64,000 nucleotides of DNA from Streptomyces sp. HM190 (GCF_009857135.1 NZ_CP047318.1:1364001-1428000), one strand, 5' to 3'. Positions 43,870 to 55,807 are shown, counted from the first letter of the stretch. The notes: generated by a model from the sequence alone, not told the origin. Numbers and translations are program-made.

Positions 43870-44613
43870 ATGGCGGCGCGACACGAGGAGATCGCGGACG
43901 CGCTACGGCGGGCGATCGACCGTGAGGACTACACGGTGGGCAGTCTGCTGCCCCCGGAGACCGAGCTCGCGGCCCGCTACGGCGTCTCGCGCGGCACCGT
44001 CCGCCAGGCGGTGGCGACACTGACCGCCGAGGGGCTGATCGGGTCGCGTCAGGGTGCCCGCCGGGTGGTCCTGGCCGGCCGGCGCAGCCAGAGCTTCGCG
44101 GAGCTGCGCAGTTTCGCGCAGTGGGCGCGGGCGATGGGCCGGGAGGCGACGGGCCGGGTGATGGCGCAGGAGTGGCGGACGGTCACCGCCGAGGACCGGG
44201 CGCGCCTCCAGCTCGACCCGGGCACCCGGGTCCTGCACGTCCTGCGGCTGCGCGGTCTCGACGGGCAGCCGGTGCTGCTGGAGCGCACGGTCTACGCGGA
44301 CTGGATCTCCACCGCCGTCGAGCACATCGAGGCGGACTGCCCGTCGGTCACCCAGCGCCTGCTGGACGACACCGGCCTGGTCCTCGCCTACGGCGAGCAC
44401 GTCATCGACGCGGTGGCGGCCAGCGCCCGCGACGCGGAGCTGCTGGCGGTGCGCCGGACCAGTCCGCTGCTGCGCGTCCGCCGCGTCACCACCACCCGCG
44501 AGGGCCGCCCGGTGGAGTGGTCCGACGACCGCTACCGCCCGGACGCGGTGCGCTTCAGCGTGCACACCTCGATCGGCAACAACGCGCTGGCCAGGATGAC
44601 CGCCGACCAGTAG
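43870..44613 (+). CDS. GntR/HutC family regulator with UTRA domain
   Basis: A 247-aa regulator. The winged helix (about 1-65) contains GSLLPPETELAARYGVSRGTVRQAV. The UTRA ligand domain follows (about 90-240), with VLHVLRLRGLDGQPVLLERTVYADW and GRPVEWSDDRYRPDAVRF, the consensus end of UTRA. Ligands of this group include sugar phosphates, histidine derivatives and other small acids. ATG at 43870 has GGAGGGG 5-8 nt upstream and replaces a longer in-frame start at 43855. Two palindromes upstream suggest autoregulation. Confidence 0.9.
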   Translation: MAARHEEIADALRRAIDREDYTVGSLLPPETELAARYGVSRGTVRQAVATLTAEGLIGSRQGARRVVLAGRRSQSFAELRSFAQWARAMGREATGRVMAQEWRTVTAEDRARLQLDPGTRVLHVLRLRGLDGQPVLLERTVYADWISTAVEHIEADCPSVTQRLLDDTGLVLAYGEHVIDAVAASARDAELLAVRRTSPLLRVRRVTTTREGRPVEWSDDRYRPDAVRFSVHTSIGNNALARMTADQ

Positions 44614-44641
44614 CGCGCCGCCGCTCCGGCCCTCCCGCCGC

Positions 44642-45094
44642 TCAGGTCGGCGACCCCGAGGAGAACCGGCGCAGCAGGGGCGACAGGACGAGGACCGACT
44701 TGGTGCGCTCCACGAAGGGCTCCCCGGCGATGCGTTCCAGGACCCGTTCGAAGTGCCGCATGTCGGAGGCGAAGACCTGTACGACGGCGTCGGCCTCGCC
44801 GGTGACCGTCGACGCGGCGACGACCTCCTGGTAGCGCTCCAGCCCTCGCTGGATGGTCTCCGGCGAGGTGTTGCGCCGGCAGTAGATCTCGACGAACCCC
44901 TCGGTCTCCCAGCCGAGCGCGGCGGGGTCCACCCGGACCGTGAACCCGGTGATGGCCCCGGTCGCCCGCAGCCGGTCCACACGCCGCTTGACCGCGGGCG
45001 CGGACAGGCCGACGAGGTGGCCGATGTCGGCAAAGGAGCGGCGGGCGTCCTCGGCGAGGGCGTGCACGATGCGTTCGTCGAGATCGTTCAGCAC
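44642..45094 (-). CDS. Lrp/AsnC family regulator, linked to amino-acid permease
   Basis: A 150-aa regulator. HTH at about 1-60 (LNDLDERIVHALAEDARRSFADIGHLVGLSAPAVKRRVDRLRATG), RAM domain after (VVAASTVTGEADAVVQVFASD). It lies 10 nt after the permease gene on the same strand, so the two are co-transcribed. Transport plus Lrp-type sensing is a common arrangement. It is the best candidate to bind the CGTTGC clusters before the permease and davA genes. Start is GTG. Confidence 0.92.
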   Translation of the reverse strand: MLNDLDERIVHALAEDARRSFADIGHLVGLSAPAVKRRVDRLRATGAITGFTVRVDPAALGWETEGFVEIYCRRNTSPETIQRGLERYQEVVAASTVTGEADAVVQVFASDMRHFERVLERIAGEPFVERTKSVLVLSPLLRRFSSGSPT

Positions 45095-45104
45095 TGCGGG
45101 TGGA

Positions 45105-46571
45105 TCACTTCTCTGGAGTGGCGAGACGGGAGCGGCGGTAGCCGTAACTGAAGTAGAACACGAGCCCGACGGCCATCCAGATCCCGAAGACGACCCAGGT
45201 GATGGTGTCGAGGCTGCCCATCATCCACACGCAGAACGCGAGCCCGAGCGCGGGCAGCACGGGCGACAGCGGCACCCGGAAGGTCCTCGGCATGTCGGGC
45301 CGCGTCCGCCGCAGCACCACGACCGCCACGTTGACCAGCGCGAACGCGAACAGCGTGCCGATGCTGGTGGCGTCGGCGAGCTGCCCGAGAGGAACGGCCG
45401 CGGCGAGCACACCGCAGAACGACGACACGATGACGGTGTTCACGCGCGGCGTCCCCGTCCTCGGGTGCACCTTCGAGAACACCTTGGGCACGAGCCCGTC
45501 GCGCGACATGGCGAAGAGGATGCGCGTCTGCCCGTAGAGCACGGTCAGCACGACGCTGGCGATGGCGATGACCGCGCCGGCCGCCAGCAGCGTCCCCCAG
45601 AACGCGTCCCCGGTGACGTCCTTCATGATCCCGGCGAGCGCGGCCTCCGAGCCGTCGAAGCCCTTCCACGGCCGCGCCCCGACGGCGACGGCGGCGACGA
45701 GCACGTACAGCGCGGTGACGATGATCAACGACAGCATGATGGCCCGCGGCAGGTCCCGCTGCGCGTTCTTGGCCTCCTCGCCGGCGGTGGAGGCGGCGTC
45801 GAACCCGATGTACGAGAAGAAGAGGGTGGCGCCGGCGGCGCTGACGCCGGCCATGCCGAGCGGCATGAAGTTCTCGTAGTTGCCGGAGCGGAAGCCCTGG
45901 AGGCCGATCAGGCAGAACAGCAGCAGCGCGGCGATCTTCACGACCACCATGATGGTGTTGGCGCGGGCGGACTCACGGGCGCCGCCGAGCAGGAACGCCA
46001 TGGCGAGCAGGACCACGACGAGGGCGGGCAGGTTGAAGATCCCGCCGTCGCCGGGCGGCGCCGACAGCGCGTCGGGAATGGTCACGCCGAGGGTCCCGTC
46101 GAGCAGTTCGTTCAGGTACTCGCCCCAGCCGACGGCCACGGCCGACACCGAGACCCCGTACTCCAGCACCAGGCACCAGCCGCAGATCCAGGCGACCAGC
46201 TCACCCATCGTTGCGTACGCGTACGAGTAGGAGGACCCGGAGACAGGGATGCTGCCGGCCAGCTCGGCGTAGGAGAGGGCCGAGAACAGCGCGGTGAGGC
46301 CGGCGATCACGAAGGAGAGGGTGACGGCGGGACCGGCCTTGGGCACGGCCTCGCCGAGAACCACGAAGATACCGGTGCCCAGGGTGGCGCCGATGCTGAT
46401 CATCGTCAGCTGCCACATGCCGAGGGAGCGCCGCAGCGAGCCTCCCTCGCCCTGCCCACCCTCCGCGACCAGGCGTTCCACGGGCTTGCGGCGCAGCAGC
46501 CGTCGAGCGGCCCCGCCGGGTGGCGGGGCGGGGTGACTCTGCTGCTGCGGGGGTGCGCCTTGGTCGAGCAC
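45105..46571 (-). CDS. APC-family amino-acid permease
   Basis: A 488-aa transporter with about twelve to fourteen hydrophobic segments. The APC signature is GMWQLTMISIGATLGTGIFVVLGEA near the N-terminus, and FSYIGFDAASTAGEEAKNAQRDLPRAI is typical of the cationic amino-acid transporter branch. It probably imports lysine, arginine or a related amino acid across the plasma membrane. The GTG at 46571 has GAAGGAG 7 nt upstream; a longer frame to 46664 adds only low-complexity sequence. First gene of the permease-lrp operon. Confidence 0.9.
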   Translation of the reverse strand: MLDQGAPPQQQSHPAPPPGGAARRLLRRKPVERLVAEGGQGEGGSLRRSLGMWQLTMISIGATLGTGIFVVLGEAVPKAGPAVTLSFVIAGLTALFSALSYAELAGSIPVSGSSYSYAYATMGELVAWICGWCLVLEYGVSVSAVAVGWGEYLNELLDGTLGVTIPDALSAPPGDGGIFNLPALVVVLLAMAFLLGGARESARANTIMVVVKIAALLLFCLIGLQGFRSGNYENFMPLGMAGVSAAGATLFFSYIGFDAASTAGEEAKNAQRDLPRAIMLSLIIVTALYVLVAAVAVGARPWKGFDGSEAALAGIMKDVTGDAFWGTLLAAGAVIAIASVVLTVLYGQTRILFAMSRDGLVPKVFSKVHPRTGTPRVNTVIVSSFCGVLAAAVPLGQLADATSIGTLFAFALVNVAVVVLRRTRPDMPRTFRVPLSPVLPALGLAFCVWMMGSLDTITWVVFGIWMAVGLVFYFSYGYRRSRLATPEK

Positions 46572-46715
46572 GCGCCGGCTCCTTCGTCGAATGGGTTCAG
46601 GGCGAGAGAGGACCGACAGCACCGGAACCGAGGGCCACCGAGCAGGAGGTCCCCGCAACGCCACGTACAGCGCACGACCCTACGAGTCAGGGCTTTACGA
46701 GCGTAATGCGGCAAC

Positions 46716-46801
46716 CTTGCGCAGCCGCGCAAGATCGTTGCGTTCCTCCGGGAGGGACGCGCGTTCGTTGCACGCCTGGTTCACACCGTTGCGAACGGTG
46801 T
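46716..46801. promoter_or_regulatory. operator region of the permease-lrp operon
   Basis: Contains CTTGCGC-AGCC-GCGCAAG (46716-46733), CGTTGC at 46736, 46766 and 46787, and the palindrome ACACCGTT-GCG-AACGGTGT (46783-46801). The middle site TTCGTTGCACGCCT matches a site before davA in 13 of 14 bases. Located 145-230 nt before the permease start. Confidence 0.55.
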
Positions 46802-46860
46802 CCTTCGGGGCCGGCCGCGCGCGACGAAGGCCCTCCTCGCCCAGGTGACCCCGGGGGCCG

Positions 46861-48789
<1,929 letters not shown>

Positions 48790-48886
48790 CCGCGTACCGC
48801 CTTCGTCTCGGTACCGCCGTGGCCGAAGCCTGCCGGTGGCCGGCTTCCCGCGTCCCCCGCGTGCTCGTTCCGCTCTCGCCGCCCCT

Positions 48887-48926
48887 CTCTGGCACCGTGC
48901 GCCGCCCTCTGGCACCGTGCGCCGCC
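48887..48926. repeat. perfect tandem duplication of 20 bp
   Basis: CTCTGGCACCGTGCGCCGCC occurs at 48887-48906 and again at 48907-48926, in the 307-nt spacer between the barstar relic and the SorC gene. Nothing else of note in 48790-49096. Confidence 0.95.
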
Positions 48927-49096
48927 CACGGCGCGCTGGGCGGCGTGGGGGCCGCCGGGAACGCGAGGGGCCGAGAGGGCGAGGGTCCGCCAAGAACGCC
49001 AGGGGCGGACCGCCGCGGCACCTGCCGGTGCCACCGCGCCCGCCCCTTCCCGGCTCCCCGCCGGGACCGTCCAGCCCGCTTATGTCGCCGAGCCGC

Positions 49097-50116
49097 TCAG
49101 TGCCCGTCCGGGTCCGCGCGGTTGAGCGCGGGGCGGGGGGTCAGTCCGGCCGTCAGCAGCGAGTCCGCCGCGGAGGTGTCGGTGACGAGGCTGGTGACCA
49201 GCCCCGACCGCAGGACCGCGTCGATCGCCGCCGCCTTGCGCTGCCCGCCCGCGATCGCGACGACCTCGGGGATACGGCGGAGCTGGTCGGCCTTGACGGT
49301 GATGCACCGCTCCCCGAGGTCCCGCCCGACCCGGCGGCCCTCGGCGTCGAAGAGGTGCGCGGACATCTCGGCGGCGACACCGAGGGAGGCGTAGTGGGCC
49401 CGCTCCTCGTCGCTGAGCATGTCGTGCACCGTGGAGATGCCCGCCTCCCAGGAGCCGATGGAGACACAGGCGACCGTGACCTTGTCGAAGTACTCGAAGG
49501 CCCGGGCGATCCCCGTCTGGTGGCGCAGGGCGGCCGCGGTGGCCGCGTCCGGCAGCAGCATCGGCGCGTAGATGGGGTGGGCGTCGCCGCCCGACACCTG
49601 CGCGGCCCGCCGTACCGCCTCCACCGAGCCGCGCTCGGCGGTCCCCGCGTCGTAGACACCCGTCAGCTGCACCACCGTGCACGGCGGCAGCCGGTCGAGG
49701 GCGGCCGCCATGTGGATGGTCGAGCGCCCCCACGCCAGCCCGAGGACATCGCCCTCGTTGACGAGTTCACCGAGCAGGTCCGCGGCCACCTCGCCGAGGT
49801 TCTCGGGGTCGGGTGACTCCTCGGCCTCGGCCGGGGACTCGACGACCACGGCGTGCCGGAGGCCGTAGCGGGCACGCAGGGCGTCGGAACGCTCGGCGTC
49901 CAGTTCCGCGGGGACTCGGATCTCGATGCGTACGAGATCCCGTTCGAGGGCGGTCTCCAGGACACGGGCCACCTTGAAGCGGCTCACGCCGAACTCCTCG
50001 GCGATCTGGATCTTGGACTTGCCCTCGAGGTAGAAGCGGCGGGCCATCGCCGCCGCCTGAACCAGCTCAGCGGGTCCCATCCGCATGGCTGACCGGCCCG
50101 CCGACATACCCGACAC
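49097..50116 (-). CDS. SorC/DeoR-type sugar-binding transcriptional regulator
   Basis: A 339-aa regulator: HTH at about 15-60 (ARRFYLEGKSKIQIAEEFGVSRFKVARVLE) and a SorC/NagB-like sugar-phosphate-binding domain (VLGLAWGRSTIHMAAAL, then GGQRKAAAIDAVLRSG near the end, a consensus feature). Such regulators sense phosphorylated sugars. The upstream neighbour is rpe, so a pentose phosphate effector is plausible. GTG at 50116 has GAGGAG 6 nt upstream; a longer frame reaches 50140. Two TGAACGGCGT direct repeats precede it. Confidence 0.88.
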   Translation of the reverse strand: MSGMSAGRSAMRMGPAELVQAAAMARRFYLEGKSKIQIAEEFGVSRFKVARVLETALERDLVRIEIRVPAELDAERSDALRARYGLRHAVVVESPAEAEESPDPENLGEVAADLLGELVNEGDVLGLAWGRSTIHMAAALDRLPPCTVVQLTGVYDAGTAERGSVEAVRRAAQVSGGDAHPIYAPMLLPDAATAAALRHQTGIARAFEYFDKVTVACVSIGSWEAGISTVHDMLSDEERAHYASLGVAAEMSAHLFDAEGRRVGRDLGERCITVKADQLRRIPEVVAIAGGQRKAAAIDAVLRSGLVTSLVTDTSAADSLLTAGLTPRPALNRADPDGH

Positions 50117-50148
50117 GGCCATCTCCTCACTGCTCTTCACACATGGAT

Positions 50149-50205
50149 ACGCCGTTCATCCTTGCAGATCCGACGTTTTCGATCAGCCCGAAGGAACGCC
50201 GTTCA
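50149..50205. promoter_or_regulatory. direct repeats before the SorC gene
   Basis: ACGCCGTTCA occurs at 50149-50158 and 50196-50205 (TGAACGGCGT on the coding strand). TGAAC-containing repeats are usual in SorC/DeoR operators; autoregulation is plausible. Confidence 0.45.
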
Positions 50206-50276
50206 CGTTTCCTTGGCCCGGAGGTCGCCTGACCTGCGCCGCTCATCCGGCGGTCGCACGGTCGTACGACAGTGTC

Positions 50277-50963
50277 TCAGTGTCCGCAGGCCCATCCCGC
50301 GGCTGCCGTGGCGGCGTCGGCCCGGGCGCGCAGCGCGCGGACCGCCTCGGCCGGGTCGTCGGCCCCGTAGACCGCGGAACCGGCGACGAAGACGTCGGCG
50401 CCCGCCTCCGCGCAGCGCTCGATGGTGGACGCGGAGACGCCGCCGTCGACCTGGAGCCACAGGCCGAGGCCGTGCTTGCTGATCAACTCGCGGGTGCGGC
50501 GGATCTTGGGGAGCATGATGTCGAGAAAGGCCTGGCCTCCGAAGCCCGGTTCGACCGTCATGATCAGCACCATGTCGAGCTCGGGCAGCAGGTCCTCGAA
50601 CGGTTCGATCGGCGTCGCGGGCTTGAGCGCCATGGAGGCACGGGCGCCCTTGGCCCGGATCTCACGGGCGAGCCGCACCGGTGCGGCGGCCGCCTCGGCA
50701 TGGAAAGTGACGGAACCGGCACCCGCTTCCACGTACTGGGGGGCCCACCGATCGGGGGCCTCGATCATGAGATGACAGTCCAGCGGCGTCCGCGTCGCAC
50801 GGGCCAGGGACTCTACGACCGGCACACCGAGCGTGAGGTTCGGGACGAAATGGTTGTCCATCACGTCTACATGGAGCCAGTCGGCCCCTTCGACCGCCTT
50901 CGCCTCGTCGGCGAGACGGGCGAAGTCGGCGGACAGGATGCTTGGGTTGATCTGCGCGGCCAT
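50277..50963 (-). CDS. rpe: ribulose-phosphate 3-epimerase
   Basis: A 228-aa TIM-barrel enzyme interconverting ribulose-5-phosphate and xylulose-5-phosphate in the pentose phosphate pathway. Family motifs: [57 protein letters not shown] and [10 protein letters not shown], with the usual histidine and aspartate metal ligands. Divergent from an MMPL exporter gene. Next to fmt and rsmB in the conserved actinobacterial order. Confidence 0.97.
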   Translation of the reverse strand: MAAQINPSILSADFARLADEAKAVEGADWLHVDVMDNHFVPNLTLGVPVVESLARATRTPLDCHLMIEAPDRWAPQYVEAGAGSVTFHAEAAAAPVRLAREIRAKGARASMALKPATPIEPFEDLLPELDMVLIMTVEPGFGGQAFLDIMLPKIRRTRELISKHGLGLWLQVDGGVSASTIERCAEAGADVFVAGSAVYGADDPAEAVRALRARADAATAAAGWACGH

Positions 50964-51100
50964 GCACCAAGCCTGCCATGCCCCCGGGGGGTTGCGGTCA
51001 TCGGTACCGGCCGGGAAGGCCGGTGCGCCGGCCGAGGGCTGTCCCGGCCCGACCGCACCGCTGCCCGCGTGCTCCGTGCGGCGCGTCCGCGGGGGTGCCC

Positions 51101-53212
51101 ATGACGGGGAGTCGCGGTGTCGCCCACCTGGTGTGCGGGCGGCGTGCCAAGTGGGTCGTCCTGGTGCTGTGGCTCATCGTCCTCTTCCTGACGGCACCGC
51201 TCGCCTCCCGGCTGACCGACGCGCAGGACAACGACGCGGCGTCGTGGCTGCCGGGCTCCGCCGAGTCCACCCAGGTGCTGCAGGCGTCCGAGAAGTTCCG
51301 GCCGGAGCAGATCCCGGCGGTCGTCGTCTACGCCAGGGAGAGCGGGCTGACCGCCGCGGACCGGGCCCGGATCCAGCAGGACGCCCGTGAGCTGAGGCGG
51401 CTGACGGACCACGGCATCATCGGCGCCCAGACCCGCGGGCCGGTGTACGACCGCCCGACCGACCCGAGGGCCGCCCGGATCCAGGTACCGATCACGATGG
51501 ACGAGAAGGGCTGGGAGCGGATCGCGCCCGCGGTCGACTCGATCCGCGACGACGTGGGTGAGGGCGGCGACGGGCTCGCCGTGCACATCACGGGTCCGGG
51601 CGGGACGAACGCCGACTTCTCCAAGGCATTCGAGGGCATCGACTCCACCCTGCTGCTGTCGGCGATGGCCGTCGTCATCGTGATGCTGCTGTTCACGTAC
51701 CGCAGTCCGACCCTGCTGCTGGTACCGCTGCTCGCGGTGGTCGCCGCGCTGTTCACGGCCCAGGCGCTGATCTATCTGCTCGCCGAGCACGCGGGGCTGA
51801 CCGTCAACGGGCAGAGCGCGGGCATTCTCACGGTGCTGGTCTTCGGCGCGGGCACCGACTACGCCCTGCTGCTCGTCGCCCGCTACCGCGAGGAGCTGCG
51901 CCGCCACGAGGACCGTCACGAGGCGATGGCGCTGGCCCTGCACCGGGCGGGACCGGCGGTGATCGCCTCGGGCGCGACGGTCGTGCTGAGCATGCTGGTG
52001 CTGCTGGCCGCCGAGATGAACTCGACGAGCGGGCTCGGCCCGGTGGCCGCCATCGGCGTCACGGTCGCGCTGCTCGCGATGATGACGCTCTTCCCCGCCC
52101 TGCTGGTGATCGTCGGCCGCTGGATCTTCTGGCCGGTCGTCCCCCACTTCGGCAGTGCCGAGCCCACCGAGCGCGGCGTGTGGGCGCGGATGGGCAGGCG
52201 GATCGCCGGCCGCCCGCGCACGACCTGGATCGCGACGGCGGCCGCCCTGGCCCTGTGCTCGCTGGGCCTGCTCCAGCTGCGCGCCGAGGGCATCGGCAAC
52301 GCGGACGCGTTCACCGGGAAACCGGACTCGATCGTCGGCCAGGAGGTCTCCGCTCGCTACTTCCCGGCGGGCAGCGGCGATCCCCTGGTGATCATCAGCA
52401 ACCGGGCGCAGGCCCGCGAGGTGGGCCGCGCGGTCGCTAACACGGATGGGGTCGTACCGGACTCGCTCGGGCTGCCACCGGGCACGAGACCCTTCCACGA
52501 CGGCAGGGTCCTCTTCGAGGCGACCATGTCCGCCCCGGCCGACAGCCAGGCCGCGAAGGACACGGTCGAACGGGTCAGGGACGCCGTCCACGCGGTTCCG
52601 GACGCCGACGCGCAGGTCGGCGGTGGTACCGCGGCCCTGCTGGACATGGAGAAGGCCACCACGCACGACAATCTGCTGATCATCCCGCTGGTGCTGCTCG
52701 TGGTCCTGCTGATCCTCTGCGCCCTGCTGCGTGCGCTGATCGCCCCACTGGTGCTGATCGGCACGGTGATCCTGTCGTTCGCGGCGGCCCTCGGCATCAG
52801 CGCGCTCGCGTTCCGCCACCTCTTCGACTACGCGGGAGAGACGACGGACTTCCCGCTCTTCGTCTTCGTGTTCCTGGTCGCGCTGGGCATCGACTACAAC
52901 ATCTTCCTCACCACCCGCATCCGCGAGGAGGCCACCCACCAGGGCACCCGCCAGGGTGTCGTGACGGGCCTCGCGGCGACGGGCGCGGTCATCACCTCGG
53001 CGGGCCTGGTGCTGGCCGGCACGTTCGCCGCGCTCGCCACCCTGCCCATGGTCGCCTTCGCCGAGATCGGCTTCGCGGTCGCCCTCGGTGTCCTCCTCGA
53101 CACCCTGGTCGTCCGCTCCGTCCTCGTGACGTCCCTCTTCCTGGACATCGGTCCGAAGGTGTGGTGGCCGCACCCGCTGGCCCGCGACGAGGGACTCCCG
53201 CGTCGCGCGTGA
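51101..53212 (+). CDS. MMPL/RND family transporter
   Basis: A 703-aa membrane protein with two repeats, each a single span, a large extracytoplasmic loop and a bundle of five spans. The MMPL signature [19 protein letters not shown] lies near residue 250; the second half has [20 protein letters not shown]. The Asp-Tyr pairs are those used for proton relay in MmpL3-type proteins. It probably exports a lipid or drug-like molecule. ATG at 51101 follows GGGGGTGCCC; the frame opens earlier (50978) but that part lacks a membrane span. Confidence 0.9.
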   Translation: MTGSRGVAHLVCGRRAKWVVLVLWLIVLFLTAPLASRLTDAQDNDAASWLPGSAESTQVLQASEKFRPEQIPAVVVYARESGLTAADRARIQQDARELRRLTDHGIIGAQTRGPVYDRPTDPRAARIQVPITMDEKGWERIAPAVDSIRDDVGEGGDGLAVHITGPGGTNADFSKAFEGIDSTLLLSAMAVVIVMLLFTYRSPTLLLVPLLAVVAALFTAQALIYLLAEHAGLTVNGQSAGILTVLVFGAGTDYALLLVARYREELRRHEDRHEAMALALHRAGPAVIASGATVVLSMLVLLAAEMNSTSGLGPVAAIGVTVALLAMMTLFPALLVIVGRWIFWPVVPHFGSAEPTERGVWARMGRRIAGRPRTTWIATAAALALCSLGLLQLRAEGIGNADAFTGKPDSIVGQEVSARYFPAGSGDPLVIISNRAQAREVGRAVANTDGVVPDSLGLPPGTRPFHDGRVLFEATMSAPADSQAAKDTVERVRDAVHAVPDADAQVGGGTAALLDMEKATTHDNLLIIPLVLLVVLLILCALLRALIAPLVLIGTVILSFAAALGISALAFRHLFDYAGETTDFPLFVFVFLVALGIDYNIFLTTRIREEATHQGTRQGVVTGLAATGAVITSAGLVLAGTFAALATLPMVAFAEIGFAVALGVLLDTLVVRSVLVTSLFLDIGPKVWWPHPLARDEGLPRRA

Positions 53213-53221
53213 CCGGGGTGT

Positions 53222-54652
53222 TCAGGCGGTGCGGCGGATCAGCGCGAGGTACATCGCGTCCGTGCCGTGCAGATGCGGCCACAGCTGCACGTCAGGGCCC
53301 TCACCGAGGGCCGGTACGCCCTCCAGCAGCGGCCGGGCGTCGATGAGGTCCGCCCCGTCGCCGTACTGCTTGAGGACGTCCGCGACGACCGCGCGGGTCT
53401 CGGCGAGGTGCGGCGAACAGGTCGCGTAACCGACGACACCCCCGACCCGTACGGACTCCAACGCGGTCCGCAGCAGGGCCCGTTGCAGCGGGGCGAAGGA
53501 GTCGAGGTCGTCGGGGCGGCGCCGCCAGCGCGCCTCGGGACGCCTGCGCAGCGCCCCCAGACCCGTGCAGGGCACGTCCATCAGCACCCGGTCGAACGAC
53601 CCGGGCCGCCACGGGGGACGCGTGCCGTCGGCCGCGATCACCTGGTACGGCCCGGGGTTGCCGTCGAGCGCCCTGGCGACCAGGCCCGCGCGGTGCGGCT
53701 GCTTCTCGGAGGCGAGCAGCACGGCTCCGCGTTCGGCGGCGAGCGCGGCCAGCAGCGCGGCCTTGCCGCCGGGTCCGGCGCACCCGTCCAGCCAGGCCCG
53801 GTCGGGCCCGTCGAGCGGCGCGTTCGCGAGGGTCAGCGCCACGAGCTGGCTGCCCTCGTCCTGCACACCCGCACGGCCTTCCCGTACGGCGTCGACGGCC
53901 CCCGGCTCCCCACCCTCGGTGAGCCGCACGGCGTAGGGCGACCAGCGGCCCGGCATCGCGGAGTCCTCCCGGAGGAGTTCCTCGGTGGTGGCCCGCCCCG
54001 GCCGGGCGACCAGCGTCACCTCGGGCCGTTCGTTGTCCGCCTCCAGCAGGTCCTCGATGCCCGCCCGGCCGCCGCCGAGCGAGTCCCACAGCGCGGAGAC
54101 GACCCACCGGGGGTGGCTGTGCACGACGGCGAGGTGATCCTCGGGGTCGTCGTCGTACGGCGGCGCGACCCGCTCCAGCCAGCCGTCGAGGTCGTGCTGC
54201 GCGATCTTGCGCAGCACGGCGTTCACGAACTTGGCGCGCCCGTCGCCGAGCACCACCCGCGCGAGGTCCACGGACGCCGAGACGGCCGCGTGCGTCGGGA
54301 TGCGCGTCCCGAGCAGCTGGTGCGCCCCCAGGCTCAGCACGTCCAGCACGGGCGGGTCGACCTCGCGCAGCGGCCGGTCCACGCACTCGGCGATCACCGC
54401 GTCGTAGGTGCCCTGCCGGCGCAGCGTCCCGTACACCAGCTCGGTCGCCAGCGCCGCGTCCCGCGCGTCGAACTTGTCCGGCCCCTCCTTCTCGCGCGCC
54501 TTCCGCAGCAGCGGCGGCAGGACGAGATTCGCGTAGGCGTCCCGCTCGTCGACGGCCCGCAACGCCTCGAAGGCGAGGAGGCGGACGGGGTCCTTCTGGG
54601 GCCGTCGGTACGGCTTGCCCGGCTTGCGGGGAGGGCGGGACTGCTCACTCAC
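53222..54652 (-). CDS. rsmB: 16S rRNA m5C967 methyltransferase RsmB
   Basis: A 476-aa enzyme with an N-terminal NusB-like RNA-binding domain (about 22-165, LAFEALRAVDERDAYANLVLPPLL) and a SAM-dependent m5C methyltransferase domain. Motifs are DGCAGPGGKAALLAALA for SAM, LMDVPCTGLGALRRRPEARW (motif IV cysteine) and GYATCSPHLAETRAVV (motif VI cysteine). It methylates cytosine in helix 31 of 16S rRNA. It follows fmt on the same strand, a standard order, but with a 210-nt gap showing no gene. Confidence 0.96.
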   Translation of the reverse strand: MSEQSRPPRKPGKPYRRPQKDPVRLLAFEALRAVDERDAYANLVLPPLLRKAREKEGPDKFDARDAALATELVYGTLRRQGTYDAVIAECVDRPLREVDPPVLDVLSLGAHQLLGTRIPTHAAVSASVDLARVVLGDGRAKFVNAVLRKIAQHDLDGWLERVAPPYDDDPEDHLAVVHSHPRWVVSALWDSLGGGRAGIEDLLEADNERPEVTLVARPGRATTEELLREDSAMPGRWSPYAVRLTEGGEPGAVDAVREGRAGVQDEGSQLVALTLANAPLDGPDRAWLDGCAGPGGKAALLAALAAERGAVLLASEKQPHRAGLVARALDGNPGPYQVIAADGTRPPWRPGSFDRVLMDVPCTGLGALRRRPEARWRRRPDDLDSFAPLQRALLRTALESVRVGGVVGYATCSPHLAETRAVVADVLKQYGDGADLIDARPLLEGVPALGEGPDVQLWPHLHGTDAMYLALIRRTA

Positions 54653-54862
54653 GAAAAAGGTGCTCCGGATAAGGGATGAGATGCCACGACCAGCGTACGA
54701 CGCGCGCTGGAGGGGTCGGGCGGGGCCCGGGGGCCGCTACCGCGGGGCGGTGCCACCCGCGCCGTGGGGCGAGGCCGTCGACGCCGAGGAGGTGACCGCG
54801 GGCGGTGCCCCGGCGTCGCGAACCCGCTCCTGGACGGTGTCCTCGGTGCCGGGAGCAGCGCA

Positions 54863-55807
54863 CTAGACGGTGTCCTCGGTGCCGAGGGACTCACCGGAGG
54901 AGATGCGCACGCCGCGCGCCCAGTCGGCGGCCCGCATCGGCTTCTTCCCCTGGGCCTGCACCCAGAGCAGTTCCACGGCGTACGAGCCGGTCCCGGCGTG
55001 CACGGTGTTCTTGCCGACCTCCAGCGCACCCGGCGCGAGTCCGGTCCGCTCGGGGACCGGCGCGACGTGGATGAGCTTGAGCCGCTCGCCCCGGAACGTG
55101 GTCCACGCGCCCGGCGCCGGTGTGCACCCGCGCACCACCCGGTCGATCCGCAGCGCGGGCGCCGCCCAGTCGATCCGGGCGTCGTCGACGGTGATCTTCG
55201 GGGCGAGGGTGATCCCGTCGGCGGGCTGTGGCACCGCCTTCAGGGTGCCGTCCTCGATCCCGTCCATGGTGGCGGCGAGCAGCCCCGCCCCCGCGAAGGC
55301 GAGGCGCGTCAGCAGGTCCCCGCTGGTGTCGGTGGCCCGGATCACCTCGGTGACCGTCCCGTACACGGGCCCGGAGTCGAGCCCCTCCTCGATGAGGAAC
55401 GTGGACGCACCGGTGATCTCGTCGCCCGCCATGATCGAGTGCTGCACGGGCGCGGCACCGCGCCAGGCGGGCAGCAGCGAGAAGTGCAGGTTGACCCAGC
55501 CGTGCAGGGGAACGTCCAGGGCCACCCGCGGCAGCAGGGCTCCGTAGGCCACCACGGGGCAGCAGTCCGGCGCGATCTCCCGCAGCCGGGCGAGGAAGTC
55601 CTCGTCCCGCGGCCGGTGCGGCTTCAGCACCTCGATGCCGGCCTCCTCGGCCCGCTGCGCCACAGGGCTCGCGACGAGCCGCCGTCCCCGTCCCGCCGGC
55701 GCGTCGGGCCGCGTCACCACCGCGGCCACCTCATGCCGTCCCGACGCGATCAGCGCGTCCAGGGCGGGAACCGCCACCTCGGGGGTACCAGCGAAGACAA
55801 GCCTCAT
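54863..55807 (-). CDS. fmt: methionyl-tRNA formyltransferase
   Basis: A 314-aa enzyme that formylates initiator Met-tRNA using 10-formyl-tetrahydrofolate. N-terminal catalytic domain: [16 protein letters not shown] at the start and the catalytic [18 protein letters not shown]. The C-terminal tRNA-binding barrel is about 205-314. ATG at 55807 is the family start. Its upstream spacer (55808-56259, 452 nt) carries no gene. Confidence 0.97.
   Translation of the reverse strand: MRLVFAGTPEVAVPALDALIASGRHEVAAVVTRPDAPAGRGRRLVASPVAQRAEEAGIEVLKPHRPRDEDFLARLREIAPDCCPVVAYGALLPRVALDVPLHGWVNLHFSLLPAWRGAAPVQHSIMAGDEITGASTFLIEEGLDSGPVYGTVTEVIRATDTSGDLLTRLAFAGAGLLAATMDGIEDGTLKAVPQPADGITLAPKITVDDARIDWAAPALRIDRVVRGCTPAPGAWTTFRGERLKLIHVAPVPERTGLAPGALEVGKNTVHAGTGSYAVELLWVQAQGKKPMRAADWARGVRISSGESLGTEDTV

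Noticed and set aside
50867..53173. 768-codon minus-strand frame
   Set aside because: Antisense to the MMPL gene; Asp/His/Gln-rich shadow translation.
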